Below, in pieces: positions 1 through 10,372 of a stretch of 64,000 bases of DNA. The stretch is from Zingiber officinale (Eukaryota; Streptophyta; Magnoliopsida; Zingiberales; Zingiberaceae): contig NC_056002.1 in NCBI RefSeq assembly GCF_018446385.1, positions 9,868,894 to 9,932,893 of the forward strand. Direction: 5' to 3'. Position 1 is the stretch's first letter; every line of letters begins with the position of its first letter. The notes under the pieces were generated by a model. It was not told where the DNA came from, did no database searches, and saw only the letters and a program-made list of their open reading frames with translations. The position numbers and the translations under genes were made by a program.

Positions 1-2260
1 TATAGAGTCCTACAAGGGAAACTAATAAGATTTATAGTGATATTATAATAATATCCATACCTGAACTCATATATTAAGCAAGTAATAGATAGTTAGGTGT
101 AGTGAGGATCTTTAATAATACTACTTATAACTATAAGGGTAATATGTGAAGTATATACATACTACTAATAAGTAAGTCATAGTCGAAGCACATGCAATAG
201 GTATATATCTCAAACATGTGTAAACATATCATGTTATATGGATACAATAAGAACAACAACATAAGCAAACATAATATCAAAAGCGTATGTACGGATGGTT
301 ACTTTTGCCTACCCCTCTACACCACGACCCATGTATGGTCGAGAGACCGGGACAATGATAATTGTACAACACTCCAGCTGCCACTACTCTCAAGTGACCA
401 AGTGGATAGTTTGCATAATAGCTAACTAGCTACATAGCAAGGAGGTCTCTGCTGCTTGCAACTTCAGCTATCACTACTCATGAGTGACCGAGTAAGAGCA
501 CAACAGGACGAGCGACACGTACTCCAGCTACCACTACCCACGAGTGGCCGAGTGTGCGACTGTGATCAACGACTCTCTCTACCACAAGGGAGAATTTGTC
601 GTTGGCATGCATGCAATGACATGATGAGCAAGATGCAATAGTCATCACATATATAAATAACAATCAGCTATGCTACAATAAAACCAGCATGCTCAATAAG
701 GTACATGAATAAGCAGCAATCAAAGCAAGTAAACATGGTATTTAGTATCTGCTAAATATCATGGATGGCAACGAGAGACTGTATAAACATGAATCTGATC
801 ATCTTAAAGATCAAGCTGGTAAGTATCAAGCTCAGGATAAATATGAGTGGAGTCAAGGTAAATACAATTACTATCCAAATATAGCTCATGCACTAAGGTC
901 AAAGAACTAAAGAATTAAGGTAAGAAGTACCTACCTTTATCTGTCGATCGTGCTAAACAATCCCACATCGAAACACTCGTCTCGAAAATCAGAGTCCTGT
1001 AAATAGCATAATGTACAATTTAGCTAATCACATATGCAACACTTAGCTAAATCGAAAACCCAACCCAATTAGGGGAAACCCTAATCGAATGATCATTAAT
1101 TAATTTTAATTAATGATTAACTTTAATTACTCTCATTCATAAATCCTTTAATATTTCCAATCATATTCTACAATCCATTAATCATCAATCATATTCTACA
1201 TTGCATTAAATAACCCTAATCATTCCATAATCCAATAGTTTAAACTAAACATAGATCAATGTCAACCACTCACCGGAGTTGATGGCTCAACCAATGACTC
1301 ACAACTGGAATAACTCACTGTCAGAGAAGGTAAAATTGTTGTCCCCTTTAATCAAACATACTAATCATAATCCCAATTAATTGTTAACCAACCTAGAATC
1401 AACATAATTCAAAACACATCTTACCCAAGTTCAGTATCCCAGCTGTTCAATGAAGAACTCGGATCAAGTAGTGAGGAAGTGGAGCTCCCCGCCCTCAGTT
1501 GTCAATCATTGCTCCAACAATGGATCGATGGGCGATGGAGAACTAGCGGCAGTAGCTCATCAGATGAAGTAATGATTGAAGAGGGTCGCAACAACTGGGA
1601 GGTCGCATAGCAGGCCTTCTACTCAGACCAATGTCGAGGGAGAAAAGGGATTGACTATGTTGTGAGGCACTGGTAGTGGATCTACAACTAGGGCATGTCC
1701 CAAGGGAAGATGGCGATAAGGAGATGAAACTTCTCGTTTGTGCCGAAGAAAGGTGGTCGCCGTTGCGTAGATGTAGTCATGACTAAGAGGTCGCGCAACC
1801 GTGGTAGAGATGCCACTAGGTGACAGTATCGAGGGAGGTAAGGGGGGGTGCGATGTTAATGGTTGTGGTCGGCCGATGAGTGTCTGGCAAGGGAGTGCAC
1901 ACTCGCTAGTGCGGGTGGGGAGGTGTCAAGAGAGAAGGCTCTGTGGTTCTCATGTCGGTTGATGACTACTGCGTTGTCGGCTGATCTTCATGTTGTGCTC
2001 CGACCGTCGGTGCTAGAGCAGCCAACGTTGGTGATCAAGTGGTGGCAACGAAGGATCAAGAGGAGAAAAGATGAGTCGGCGACGAAGAATCAGGAGAAAG
2101 GGCGAATAAACTTAGGTCTTGCCTTTATACCTAAGTTTAATTAAATCCACTTGGATTAATCAAGTTAATCAAGAGACTTTCTCAAGCATAATTGATTCAT
2201 CCCCTTAAATGTGTCATACAGACTTTCGTTTAAATCTCAAATTTTTTTTAAAATTCCTAG
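1..2260. other. Gene-free stretch, probably decayed LTR-element sequence
   Basis: No coding region is supported here; the short open frames (216-425, 456-641, 1863-2144) lack any recognisable motif. Around 371-560 a phrase of the form CTCCAGCTxCCACTACTC-ACGAGTG-CCGAGT recurs three times (about 372, 462 and 522), a weak spaced repeat. The stretch 1560-2130 is GC-richer than its surroundings and resembles LTR or leader sequence, but I cannot assign a family. Confidence 0.45.
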
Positions 2261-2267
2261 AAAATTT

Positions 2268-3324
2268 TATAAGGTTATTTCTCCAATAAGCATCAAATTG
2301 AGAGAAACATTAAGGTGTATGTTGATTATATTTTAACCATGTCTGTCCAATCTAAGGCCTTGATCTCAAATGTCGAGGAGACATGTCATATGCTCCAGCC
2401 ATGCAGACTTAGACTCAACCCTATAAATGCTTATTTGAGATCAAAAGTGAAAAAAAAATCTTGGATACATTGTGACTGAATGAGCAATTGAGGTAAATCC
2501 CGAGAAGATCCAGACACTCCAAAACATGCCCCTCCCGATAATCTTAATGACGTACAACAATTGATCAGATGCATTACAACACTTTTGCGATTCATCTCTC
2601 GCTCGGCTGATCAGAGTCTCCCCTTTTTCCAAATATTGAGGAAAGCCTCCAAATTTGAATGGGATGCAAAATGCAATAAAGGTTTTGCCGAATTGAAGAA
2701 TATTTATCCTGATTACCCTTACTCTCTAAACCAATGGTAGGAAAAATGCTATGGGTATATCTATCAACATCTCGAGGGAGCAGTCATCGTCCTGCTTTGA
2801 TAGGAAGATGGTATATATTGCTCTGTATATTTTTTAGGTCACTTATTGAAGGATGTCGAAAGGATATACACTAATTTGGAAAAATTAGCTTTCGAATTGG
2901 CACTTACTACCCGTCGACTAAGGTTGCACTTCCTCTTTCACATGATTATAGTTTTTACCAATAGTGGTTTGAGCAAGGTGCTAACTAATCCCCAAACCTC
3001 TATGATATTGATCAAATAGACTACCAAGCCCAATGAATATGATATCTAATATCAATCGTGGATAGTCATTAAAGCTCAAGACCTAGCAGATTTTCTAATA
3101 GAAGTTCTTGACCAGGAATTATACGGGACTTGGAAAATTTATACGGATGACTTCTCCACTCGGCAGGGAAGAGGAGTTGACATATTAATAATCTCTCCTA
3201 GAGAAGATGTGGTCTAACTTTCTATTCTGTTCTATTTCCGAGCGTCCAACAACGAAGTCAAATATGAGGCATTACTTATAGAACTTCAAGCGGCAAAGCA
3301 AATCAAAGCCTTCCAATTGATCAT
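2268..3324 (+). pseudogene. Gypsy reverse transcriptase / RNase H, first block (degenerate)
   Basis: Translation with stops shows the RT palm region: a VYVDY box at about 2313-2327, where active enzymes have YVDD, so the second catalytic Asp is lost. It is followed by LRLNP, then LGYIVTE at about 2460 and the VNPEKIQTL phrase typical of gypsy RT connection domains. RNase H begins near 3125 with IYTDDFS and continues through ASNNEVKYEALL (NNxAEYEAL in the family), then is cut at 3324 by a solo LTR. The N-terminal half of RT is absent or unrecognisable upstream of 2268. Non-functional. Confidence 0.82.
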
Positions 3325-5119
3325 TGATAAACCCGATTTTGTCGTGAAATAGGTATCAAAATAATTAAGTGACTAAATTCATTCTGCACTAATGAAGCAT
3401 AGAGATGACTCATGTCATCTCCCAACGAATGTAACAATGATGGTATCTTAGAATTGATTTGTTATTGCTTTTTGGAATTTTATATGGAAATGGGGGTTTT
3501 TGGGTTTTGATTCTAAACCTAACAAATGAGATAGCAAAAACAAGTATCAAATTTATTCTAATAAAATGAACAACATCCTATCTACCCATCAATAGTGATC
3601 TCACAATACATTATCACTCTACGCCATGATTTCACCATCAACAAGATTAAACTAAGGAATGAAATAGCAAAGCAATTATGAAACTAAATCTAATGCAATA
3701 AAAGAGACCCTAGATATCTATTAATCATGAACCCATAACATACTGTCACTTTATGCCATGGATTACCCCATTAACAGATCCAAATGAACCCATAACATAC
3801 TGTCACTTTATGCCATGGATTACTCCATTAACATATCCAAATAAATTGAAAACTAAACAAGAATTAAAACAGGATCAAATCAAACAATTCAAATTCAAGC
3901 AACCAAATGGCATCAAAACATATTCAAATTCAAATTTAAGCAACTTGTGAACTAAACATGAACCTAAGAATAGATCGAATCAAGATCTCCACTCAAGGAA
4001 TTAGCAAGCATTCAGATGAATTGAAGACAATAAGAAACACTTCATCAACCCTAGCAATTAAGATCTATGAAACTAAACAACCAAGAAAAACATAAACGAA
4101 GCTGGAAATTGGAAAATAGAAATACAAAAAGGGAATCTGGAAGAAGGAGATAAACTAACATGAGCTGGGCATTCCCAAGCACCTGCTGATCTTGACAAAG
4201 ATGTTAAGATCTTGCAATCAGCAAAGAACTGATCAGCTCAGATATGCAGATACAGTGAATGAAATAGACATCAGAAATTAGAGATCAGTGGCAGCAACCG
4301 AGAACCAATGGAGATAGAAGCAAACACTCCTATTCAATTGGATGTAGTCGGAGCTTCGATGGAAGAAGGTAGCTAGCTGGAAGGCGAAGAAACTAGGTCA
4401 AATCTGCTAGCTTCTCCTCTTCTCCACTTCTTCTTCTTCCCACGAAGTCGCGACATAATTATGTTCAAATGGTTGAGGTGGCGTCGTCGGCTGGTGATAG
4501 GTGGATGATGACTGGAGGAAGGGACGCCCTTGACCTCTCTTGACCGCCGACGATGGATCGGAAGAAAGAGGATCAGGATCACCGGAGCAAGATCGTCGCT
4601 TCCTCTATTTTGATGCGATCCAAATTGACGAACGACTGCCTCTATGGATGAAGCACGATAGAGTACTGTAGCTTCTCAATTGAACTGGATTTGATCAAAC
4701 GACTGGAACAATTCAGATCTTGATCAATGGTGAAAAGTCGATTAAAATCCGATCCAAAAGTGGCAATCTTCATCAAAGTTCCAGATCTACTCCTCCTCAG
4801 GTTTGATGGCTCAGATCATGAAAATGGCTCAGATCTCCTCAAGTCTTGGATGGACAATCCAGATTATTCCAGAGCTTAATCTCTTCATTTAAGCTCGGAT
4901 TTGACCCCAAATTTGGTTTGAGCTAATCGAGTCCATGCCTACAAAGAATATATCCAAATATTAGCATCAAATACCGTAAATATAAGATAATTTACAATTA
5001 AGTCTACAAATCAATACAACTTATGAAATGTGATATAAACATAGAATTGATACATGAGAAGATTAATGATATGTTTATATGAATCAAAATATCATGACCA
5101 AATAATGGTTATCAATCAT
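3320..5119. mobile_element. Solo LTR A (3325-5114) with target duplication ATCAT
   Basis: The element starts TGATAA at 3325 and ends GGTTATCA at 5114, short inverted termini of the TGATA/TATCA form. It is flanked by identical 5-bp copies ATCAT (3320-3324 and 5115-5119). The gypsy RNase H reading resumes exactly after the right copy, so the insertion is precise. A clear sister copy lies at 5384-10367; shared phrases include GACTC-GTC-TCTC near 3411/5471 and the TAATGxxxATTATCA-like end. Length is 1790 bp. No pol domain lies inside, hence a solo LTR. Orientation is not determined. The open frames at 3753-3950 and 4373-4582 are incidental. Confidence 0.82.
3729..3842. repeat. 57-bp tandem duplication inside solo LTR A
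   Basis: Two adjacent 57-bp units (3729-3785, 3786-3842) begin GAACCCATAACATACTGTC and differ at only a few positions. A third, more diverged relative starts near 3601 (CACAATACATTATCACTC). This explains the repeated MPWITPLT phrase in the small open frame there. Confidence 0.85.
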
Positions 5120-5383
5120 CTACTCAAACTCTTAGTTGGTGGCTTAGCAGCTAGAAGAAAGTTTCAAAATCAGAAATGACCAATTGTGGTGATATGTAGA
5201 CATTTTTGAAAAGTTAAATAGCGATTTTAAGAAGTCACTTTACAAAAGATTCTTCAAGCAGATAATAAAAAGGCAAATGAACCGAATACACTAGCAAGCA
5301 CATTGGCAGGATGGAAAATGGATGACTACGTGTCTCAAACTCTGTTAGTTTTTCAGGTCAAACATGCTTCTAGGCAGGATGAG
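5120..5383 (+). pseudogene. Gypsy RNase H C-terminus and linker, middle block
   Basis: Directly after the right ATCAT copy the reading becomes SNS-LVA-QLEESFKIRND (SDSQLVAxQLxGxFEIKND in the family), then, after small frame changes, QADNKKANEPNTLASTLAG at about 5258-5314, the usual end of the gypsy RNase H region. It stops at 5383 where the second solo LTR begins. Carries stops; non-functional. Confidence 0.8.
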
Positions 5384-6438
5384 TGATATGAGCACCCTGT
5401 ATATCACATTATGGGTGTATCAAATTAAAATTAATATACTAAACCCCTCTATACTAATATAGTATAAAGATAACTCGGGTCGTCTCTTACAATGAATGTA
5501 ATGACAAAGTGATAAACCTAGGATTCGATATTATTACTTTTGGGTTTTTTCACTAAGGAACTGGGGAGTTTGGGTTTGAGTTCTAAAACTAAGAAATGAA
5601 GAGCAATGCATATAATAAAATCTAATCATAATAAATGAAGGACAGTGCAATTAATAAAAACCTAATCTAACCAAAACTACGATTGCAAGAGAATTGAAAG
5701 AAACATGAAGTAAACAATTAACGAAACTTAGAGCATTAAAGAAACCTAATATAATTTAACCCAATTGCATTAAATGAAAACATAAAACTTAGCAATTGAA
5801 AGATCAATACAAAGCAAGAGTTAAGCAAACTAAGATGCATCTAATTGAACCTAACTATTGAAATAGGCATTTCACCGAACACATGATAGACATGAATTAA
5901 GTTGAACCAAGTATGTGTAATTTGAAACATGGGAGAAGAGGCATTCGCTGGCAGATCCTGAGCTTGATGTGGGTTGCAGCTGAAGATGAAGATCGGAGCA
6001 TCTCCTCTTCTAACCTGAAGAGGGAAGGAGCTCTAGCAATGGCGACGTGGCTGGATGGCGAGGAAGGTACCGTCGGGTGTGCGTCGTAAGGAAGCTATGT
6101 TCGGGAGAGATAATGTGATGGATGAAGAAGATGGAGTGGTCGCCGACCCTTAGAGGTGAGGAGACAACGATGAGAGGTCTGGTGGCCAACGATAGTGAAG
6201 AAGACTGATGAAGGAGAGTGGCGTCGGTGTTGGTGTCAAGCGGAAATAGAATGTCCCTCCCCCCTTTTTCTGCATGAGGAGAAGAGGCAAGGTACTCTCC
6301 CTCCAATCTGAGTCGTCCGTGCATGTGAAGAAGAGAGATGAAGTTCTGACCGTTAGATCATGAGATGAGCCGTTCAGATTGCTTGAGATTAAATTGAGGC
6401 TGATTTCCTCCTTTTGATTAAATGATCCACGTAACTTT

Positions 6439-6800
6439 TGTTGGAATCCCAAGGTTATTTTAATGTAATCAAACAAATTAAGTTAGGTCAAAAGCTATAA
6501 ACGACAAGCAATTTCATTTACAACACTTGTGCGCTTTCCATTTTTGTTTAGCTTCTTCATTTTTATGCTTTCACTGCTGTAAGAAGTTTCTCCACCTGAA
6601 GGAGTATTTAGTGTGCTTCATTTCCTTGGATTAACAACCTCCCCAGTTGTAACCAAGTAAATCCCTTGAGCCTCATCTTTTTGGTTTATTTCTAATTTTA
6701 TTTATACAAGTGTTCATTTAAGTCTGAGAAGGGTATTTTTCTGTTTTATATTATGTAGGGATATTCAAACCCCCTTCTAGCCAACCCAACGGTCCCAACA
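6439..6800 (+). repeat. 5' LTR of the gag-only element, internally deleted
   Basis: It is 362 bp long against 961 bp for the 3' LTR. It matches the right LTR at both ends, but after about 50 bp it jumps to the AACGACAAGCAATTTCATTT segment, so roughly 600 bp (promoter side and the 19-bp repeats) are missing. Its termini and target duplication are intact. Confidence 0.9.
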
Positions 6801-6802
6801 AG

Positions 6803-6819
6803 TGGTATCAGAGCCAAGG
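6803..6819 (+). promoter_or_regulatory. tRNA-Met-type primer binding site
   Basis: TGGTATCAGAGCCAAGG begins two bases after the LTR end. TGGTATCAGAGC is the standard plant copia minus-strand primer site complementary to initiator methionine tRNA. Confidence 0.9.
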
Positions 6820-6857
6820 CACTTCAGGAGGACTAACCATCGATCGAAGCAAAGACG

Positions 6858-8007
6858 ATGGCCGGACCGAGCATATACTCGCCGAAGTTCAAGGGGGAGT
6901 TCGCTAGCTGGAAAAACTGAATGCAGGTATTCTTTAAAACTGACTTTGAATTGCTTTTAATAATGAAGTTCGGTTTTGCAGCACCTGAAGGTAAGGAAGA
7001 ATACTAGTGGACGAAGAAAGTGCAGGCCGACTACGTGGCAAATGACAAAGTAGAATTCCATTTGCTGAGCGTCATTCCGCCACAAGAAGTCAACCAGATC
7101 AGCACCTACAACTCAGCAAAGGAGCTTTGAGAGAAGTTTCTTGAGCTACACGAAGGGACATCCGAAGTCAAGCTCGCAAGACGAGACTTACTCCGCAACC
7201 AGCTGACGAACCTACGGTTTGAAGAAGACGAAACGATTACACATCTTCACTCGAGGACTAAGGAGCTCATCACCGGACTTTTGAATCTCAGAGAAAAGGT
7301 AAGTAACTGAGATTCGCTAAGGTACGCTCTTAATGCATTCCCTAGGAATACCAAATGGGCATCATTAGTAGATGTCTTCTATATCTCTAAGGACTTAGAA
7401 TTTATTACCTTAGAAGAATTCTTTTCAATTTTTGAAGTGCATGAATCGAGATGTGCATGTACAAAGGAGCCGAAGCACAACATCGCCCTCAAAGTAATAA
7501 GAGACGAACATGAGTCAGAATCTTCTCTCGACGACGAGAAAATGGTGATGATGGTAAGATGTTTTAAAAAGTTATGTAAATCTAGAAAAACTAACCATCC
7601 ATAAGGTAGAAAGAAAAGGACGATTAGATGCTACCACTGCAACGAAGAAGGGAACATCAAAGACAACTGCCCCAAGCTAAGGAACAGGACAAGGATAAAG
7701 GAAAGAAGCCTGTTCAAACGAACAAGTACAAGACACTAAAGGCGACATGAGACGATATACATCGTCCGAATCGAAAGTCGAGGCTTTCTCCGGACTTGCA
7801 TTAATGGCAAGTCATCAAGAAGATGAAAATGAAGCAAGCTCATCCGAAATAAGCATCGAGAGCATCAATGAAGGGGGAGCTACATTGGAAGAAAGCAGCA
7901 ATTTAAGGGGAGCTACGGATAACGAAGTTGACAAGGTAAGTCAAGTACGATCTCTCTCACCTAACAAGTTATTCAAATTTATAAAATTATTAACTAAAGA
8001 TTGTTAA
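6858..8007 (+). pseudogene. Copia gag (UBN2-type) with zinc knuckle, degenerate
   Basis: It starts ATGGCCGGACCG at 6858 (MAGPSIYSPKFKGEFASW). Family phrases follow: a leucine-rich core (LRYALNAFPRNTKWASL), a charged stretch, and a zinc knuckle CYHCNEEGNIKDNC at about 7630-7671, in which the conserved His of CCHC is Asn. Stops interrupt it (for example TGA where Trp is expected at 6919 and in the LxEKFLELHEG phrase), and a frame change near 7735 leads into an 86-residue acidic tail (7747-8007). Downstream, near 8220-8300, a KYVPKKYLIN-WNLYWVPKS phrase recalls the gag-pol boundary of related elements, after which pol is missing. Cannot make functional Gag. Confidence 0.8.
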
Positions 8008-9065
8008 AAACTTGAAAAATAAATTAAAATTTTAAAATTAATTTTAGCAAAATCTTGCCCATTAGAAGAGTTTGACAAGCTTAAACTGGAAAATGATATT
8101 TTGCAAAAAGGAATAAGTAACTTGAAAAATAATGCATGCTCATATAACACTAGTTTTAGAAAGTTCAATAACCTAAATTGGTATTTTAGATATCACAAAA
8201 GATAAATTAAAAATATTTCAAAGAAATATGTCCCTAAGAAATACCTAATCAATCCAGTTGGCTGGAACCTATATTGGGTTCCCAAGTCTTACCTAACTTG
8301 AACTTTATTTAGACCATGAGCTTTCAGCGAGAAAATTAAATATTTAAATTTTCTTATGCGGCTTTATCTAGAAGTGGTTGATGATCCAATAACTAAGAAG
8401 GTCTAGTGCCTCACCACAGCCTGGAAGTCAAATATTGAAATAAAATGTTTAATTGACTAACTGATAGAGCATTAAAATTGAAATTAGAGAATGCTTTGAA
8501 TAGTTATTCAATTATGTTGGAAAATTCTAATTTTTTTTTTGAAAATATGTTTAACTTCTTAGAAAATATTTCTTTAGAATTTTGATAACTTAGAAATTGT
8601 TTTAAACTCATTTTTACTTAAAGTTTCTTTTAATTTATTTATTTTTAATTTATTTTTTACTTAGAAATTTTTTCTTTACCAAAATTCATACAAAAAATTA
8701 ATTCTTGAAAATTTTATTTAACTAAGGAAATTTTTCATTTTTTTTTACTTAGAAAATGTCTCTATAATTATTACATTGTTAGCGCTATTAAAATTATTTT
8801 CAATATTTCCAAAATCAGAGTTTACTTAGAAATCTTTGTTATTTGAATTTTTTTTTGGAGTTTTATAAAAGTTACCCTTAGATTTTTATTGTACCCCATT
8901 TTTTATGTGATCAAAGGGGGAGAAAAAAAATTAAGTCTAGAGATAGGTAGCTTTAAAAAAAATAAATTTTCTATTTTTGTGTTTTATTGCAAAATTTATT
9001 TTTGCTTTAACTTTATTTGTTTACCCTATCTTAACTTGGGTTGCTCACATCAAAAAGGGAGAGAT
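8008..9065 (+). other. Non-coding 3' interior of the gag-only element, ending in a polypurine tract
   Basis: This is AT-rich sequence with many T runs. A phrase at about 8370-8450 (AGAAGTGGTTGATGATCC, then AAGAAGGTCTAGTGCCTC) is shared with the LTRs of a different copia family (16386-16470). The last bases (about 9052-9065, CAAAAAGGGAGAGAT) form the polypurine tract that primes plus-strand synthesis, directly before TG of the 3' LTR. Confidence 0.7.
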
Positions 9066-10026
9066 TGTCGGAATCCCAAGGTTGTTTTGATGTGATCAAG
9101 CAAGTTAAGTTAGCTCCTGTTGGTTTCTGATCTCTATGTCTAAGTGTGCAGGAGCTTAGGAGTACAGGAAGTCGAGCTGAAGACGCGGCTAGCGAGAAGG
9201 ACAGTATGGGAGAGAGCCGACAGGCTCGATGCATCTGAGGGACGAGGCACCATTGAAGAGTACACCGGTGGATGAGAAGAACGTGCGCGTCGTTTGAGGG
9301 ATCAGAAGCCGGAGCGGAAGCCTGCTCGAGGAGAAGGCCGAAATTTTGTTCGGATGAGCCTTATTTCGGTTGGTCGAAGTCACCCAAGCGAGCTGAGCTG
9401 GAGCCGAAGACCCGGACCGAGGTGAGCAGCATAGGAGCAGAGAGCCCGAACCAAAAAGTCAACCTTGTTGACTTTAAGGGTTTAGGTGCCCGGACCCAAT
9501 CCGGGCGCTCGGAGCGATTCCGGGTTCCCGGAGCGATTCCAGGTGCTCGAAGCAATTCCGAGTGCCCGGAGCGATTCCGGGTGCTCGGAACCCTATTCTA
9601 TCCATTTCGTGTTTGACCGCGATCCGTTACGGTGGGGATAAAGTTTTATCCCCCTCCAGATGCTTGAAACCCTTCCAGACGCCCCAACTATGGCTATAAA
9701 TATAGTCTTGGTCCAAGAAACTATGAACGACAAGCAATTTCATTTACAACACTTGTGTGCTTTCCATTTTTGTTTAGCTTCTTCATTTTTGTGCTTTTAC
9801 TACTGTAAGATGCTTCTCCACCTGAAGGAGTATTTAGCACATTTCATTTTCTTGGATTAACAACCTTCCCGGTTGTAACCAAGTAAATCCCTTGAGCCTT
9901 GTCTTTTTGGTTTATTTCTAATTTTATTTATGCAAGTGTTCATTTAAGTCCGAGAAGGATATTTTTCTGTTTTATATTGTATAGGGCTATTCAACCCCCC
10001 TTCTAGCCGGTCCAACGGTCCCAACA
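9066..10026 (+). repeat. Full-length 3' LTR of the gag-only element
   Basis: 961 bp, TGTCGGAATCCC to CAACGGTCCCAACA. It contains a TATA-like CTATAAATATAG at about 9693-9705, 19-bp tandem repeats (9502-9596) and a run of pyrimidines before the end. The start resembles the solo LTR at 31030-31965 (GGTCCTGTTG, GTGTCTAAGTGTG-AGGA-CTTAGGAG), so the two are related families. Open frames at 9031-9616 are incidental to the GC-rich repeats. Confidence 0.9.
9502..9596 (+). repeat. Five 19-bp tandem repeats within the LTR
   Basis: Five consecutive 19-bp units of the form CGGGyGCyCGGAGCGATTC start at 9502, 9521, 9540, 9559 and 9578; the last is diverged. They lie upstream of the TATA-like element, the usual place for LTR enhancer repeats, and are absent from the 5' LTR. 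Confidence 0.88.
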
Positions 10027-10372
10027 ACTTTAAATCTGGATGGAGGGCTAGATGACTTAAATATGAATGAAGGAACAAGATCTCTCTAATTTTGGATCAA
10101 CGGTTCATATTGATTCAGCTTGATCTCCTCCATTTGACCTTCTAATTATGTCAAATTCGATCCTACTCAACCATAATTCATGTCTCTTTGGATTTCCTAT
10201 AAAATCATATTTAAATCATAAGATTTAATTCCATAATTATAGAAAATTTAAAAATAATTAACTTAAAATAAATTTCTACTCATAAAGCCTAATATAAATA
10301 CCAAATTTAGATGGTAAAAAAAATCCAAACATCAGAGCCAAAATAATACAAAAAATGCTAATTATCAATGAA

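Larger units (their letters stand above)
6434..10031 (+). mobile_element. Gag-only copia-type LTR element (6439-10026), target duplication ACTTT
   Basis: The LTRs run 6439-6800 (TGTTGGAATCCC to GGTCCCAACA) and 9066-10026 (TGTCGGAATCCC to GGTCCCAACA). Both flanks read ACTTT (6434-6438, 10027-10031). A primer site follows the left LTR and a purine tract precedes the right LTR. The 2.27-kb interior holds only a copia gag; there is no protease, integrase, RT or RNase H. This matches the class called TR-GAG (terminal-repeat elements with a gag domain), which must borrow pol from another element. It sits inside solo LTR B and is the youngest layer here. Confidence 0.9.
5379..10372. mobile_element. 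Solo LTR B (5384-6438 + 10032-10367), same family as A
   Basis: It starts TGATATGAGC at 5384 and ends GCTAATTATCA at 10367. It is flanked by ATGAG (5379-5383) and ATGAA (10368-10372), a 5-bp target duplication with one mismatch. The gypsy integrase reading resumes after the right copy. The sequence is related to solo LTR A along most of its length; without its own nested insert it is about 1.39 kb. It was later split at 6438 by the gag-only copia element. Two solo LTRs of one family sit in one gypsy copy, separated by only about 265 bp of gypsy sequence. Confidence 0.78.

Noticed and set aside
6010..6476. Minus-strand frames of 104 and 108 codons
   Set aside because: They lie in solo LTR B and run into the nested element's LTR; no domain, no splice or start support.
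9031..9616. Several overlapping frames on both strands
   Set aside because: Produced by GC-rich 19-bp repeats of the 3' LTR.
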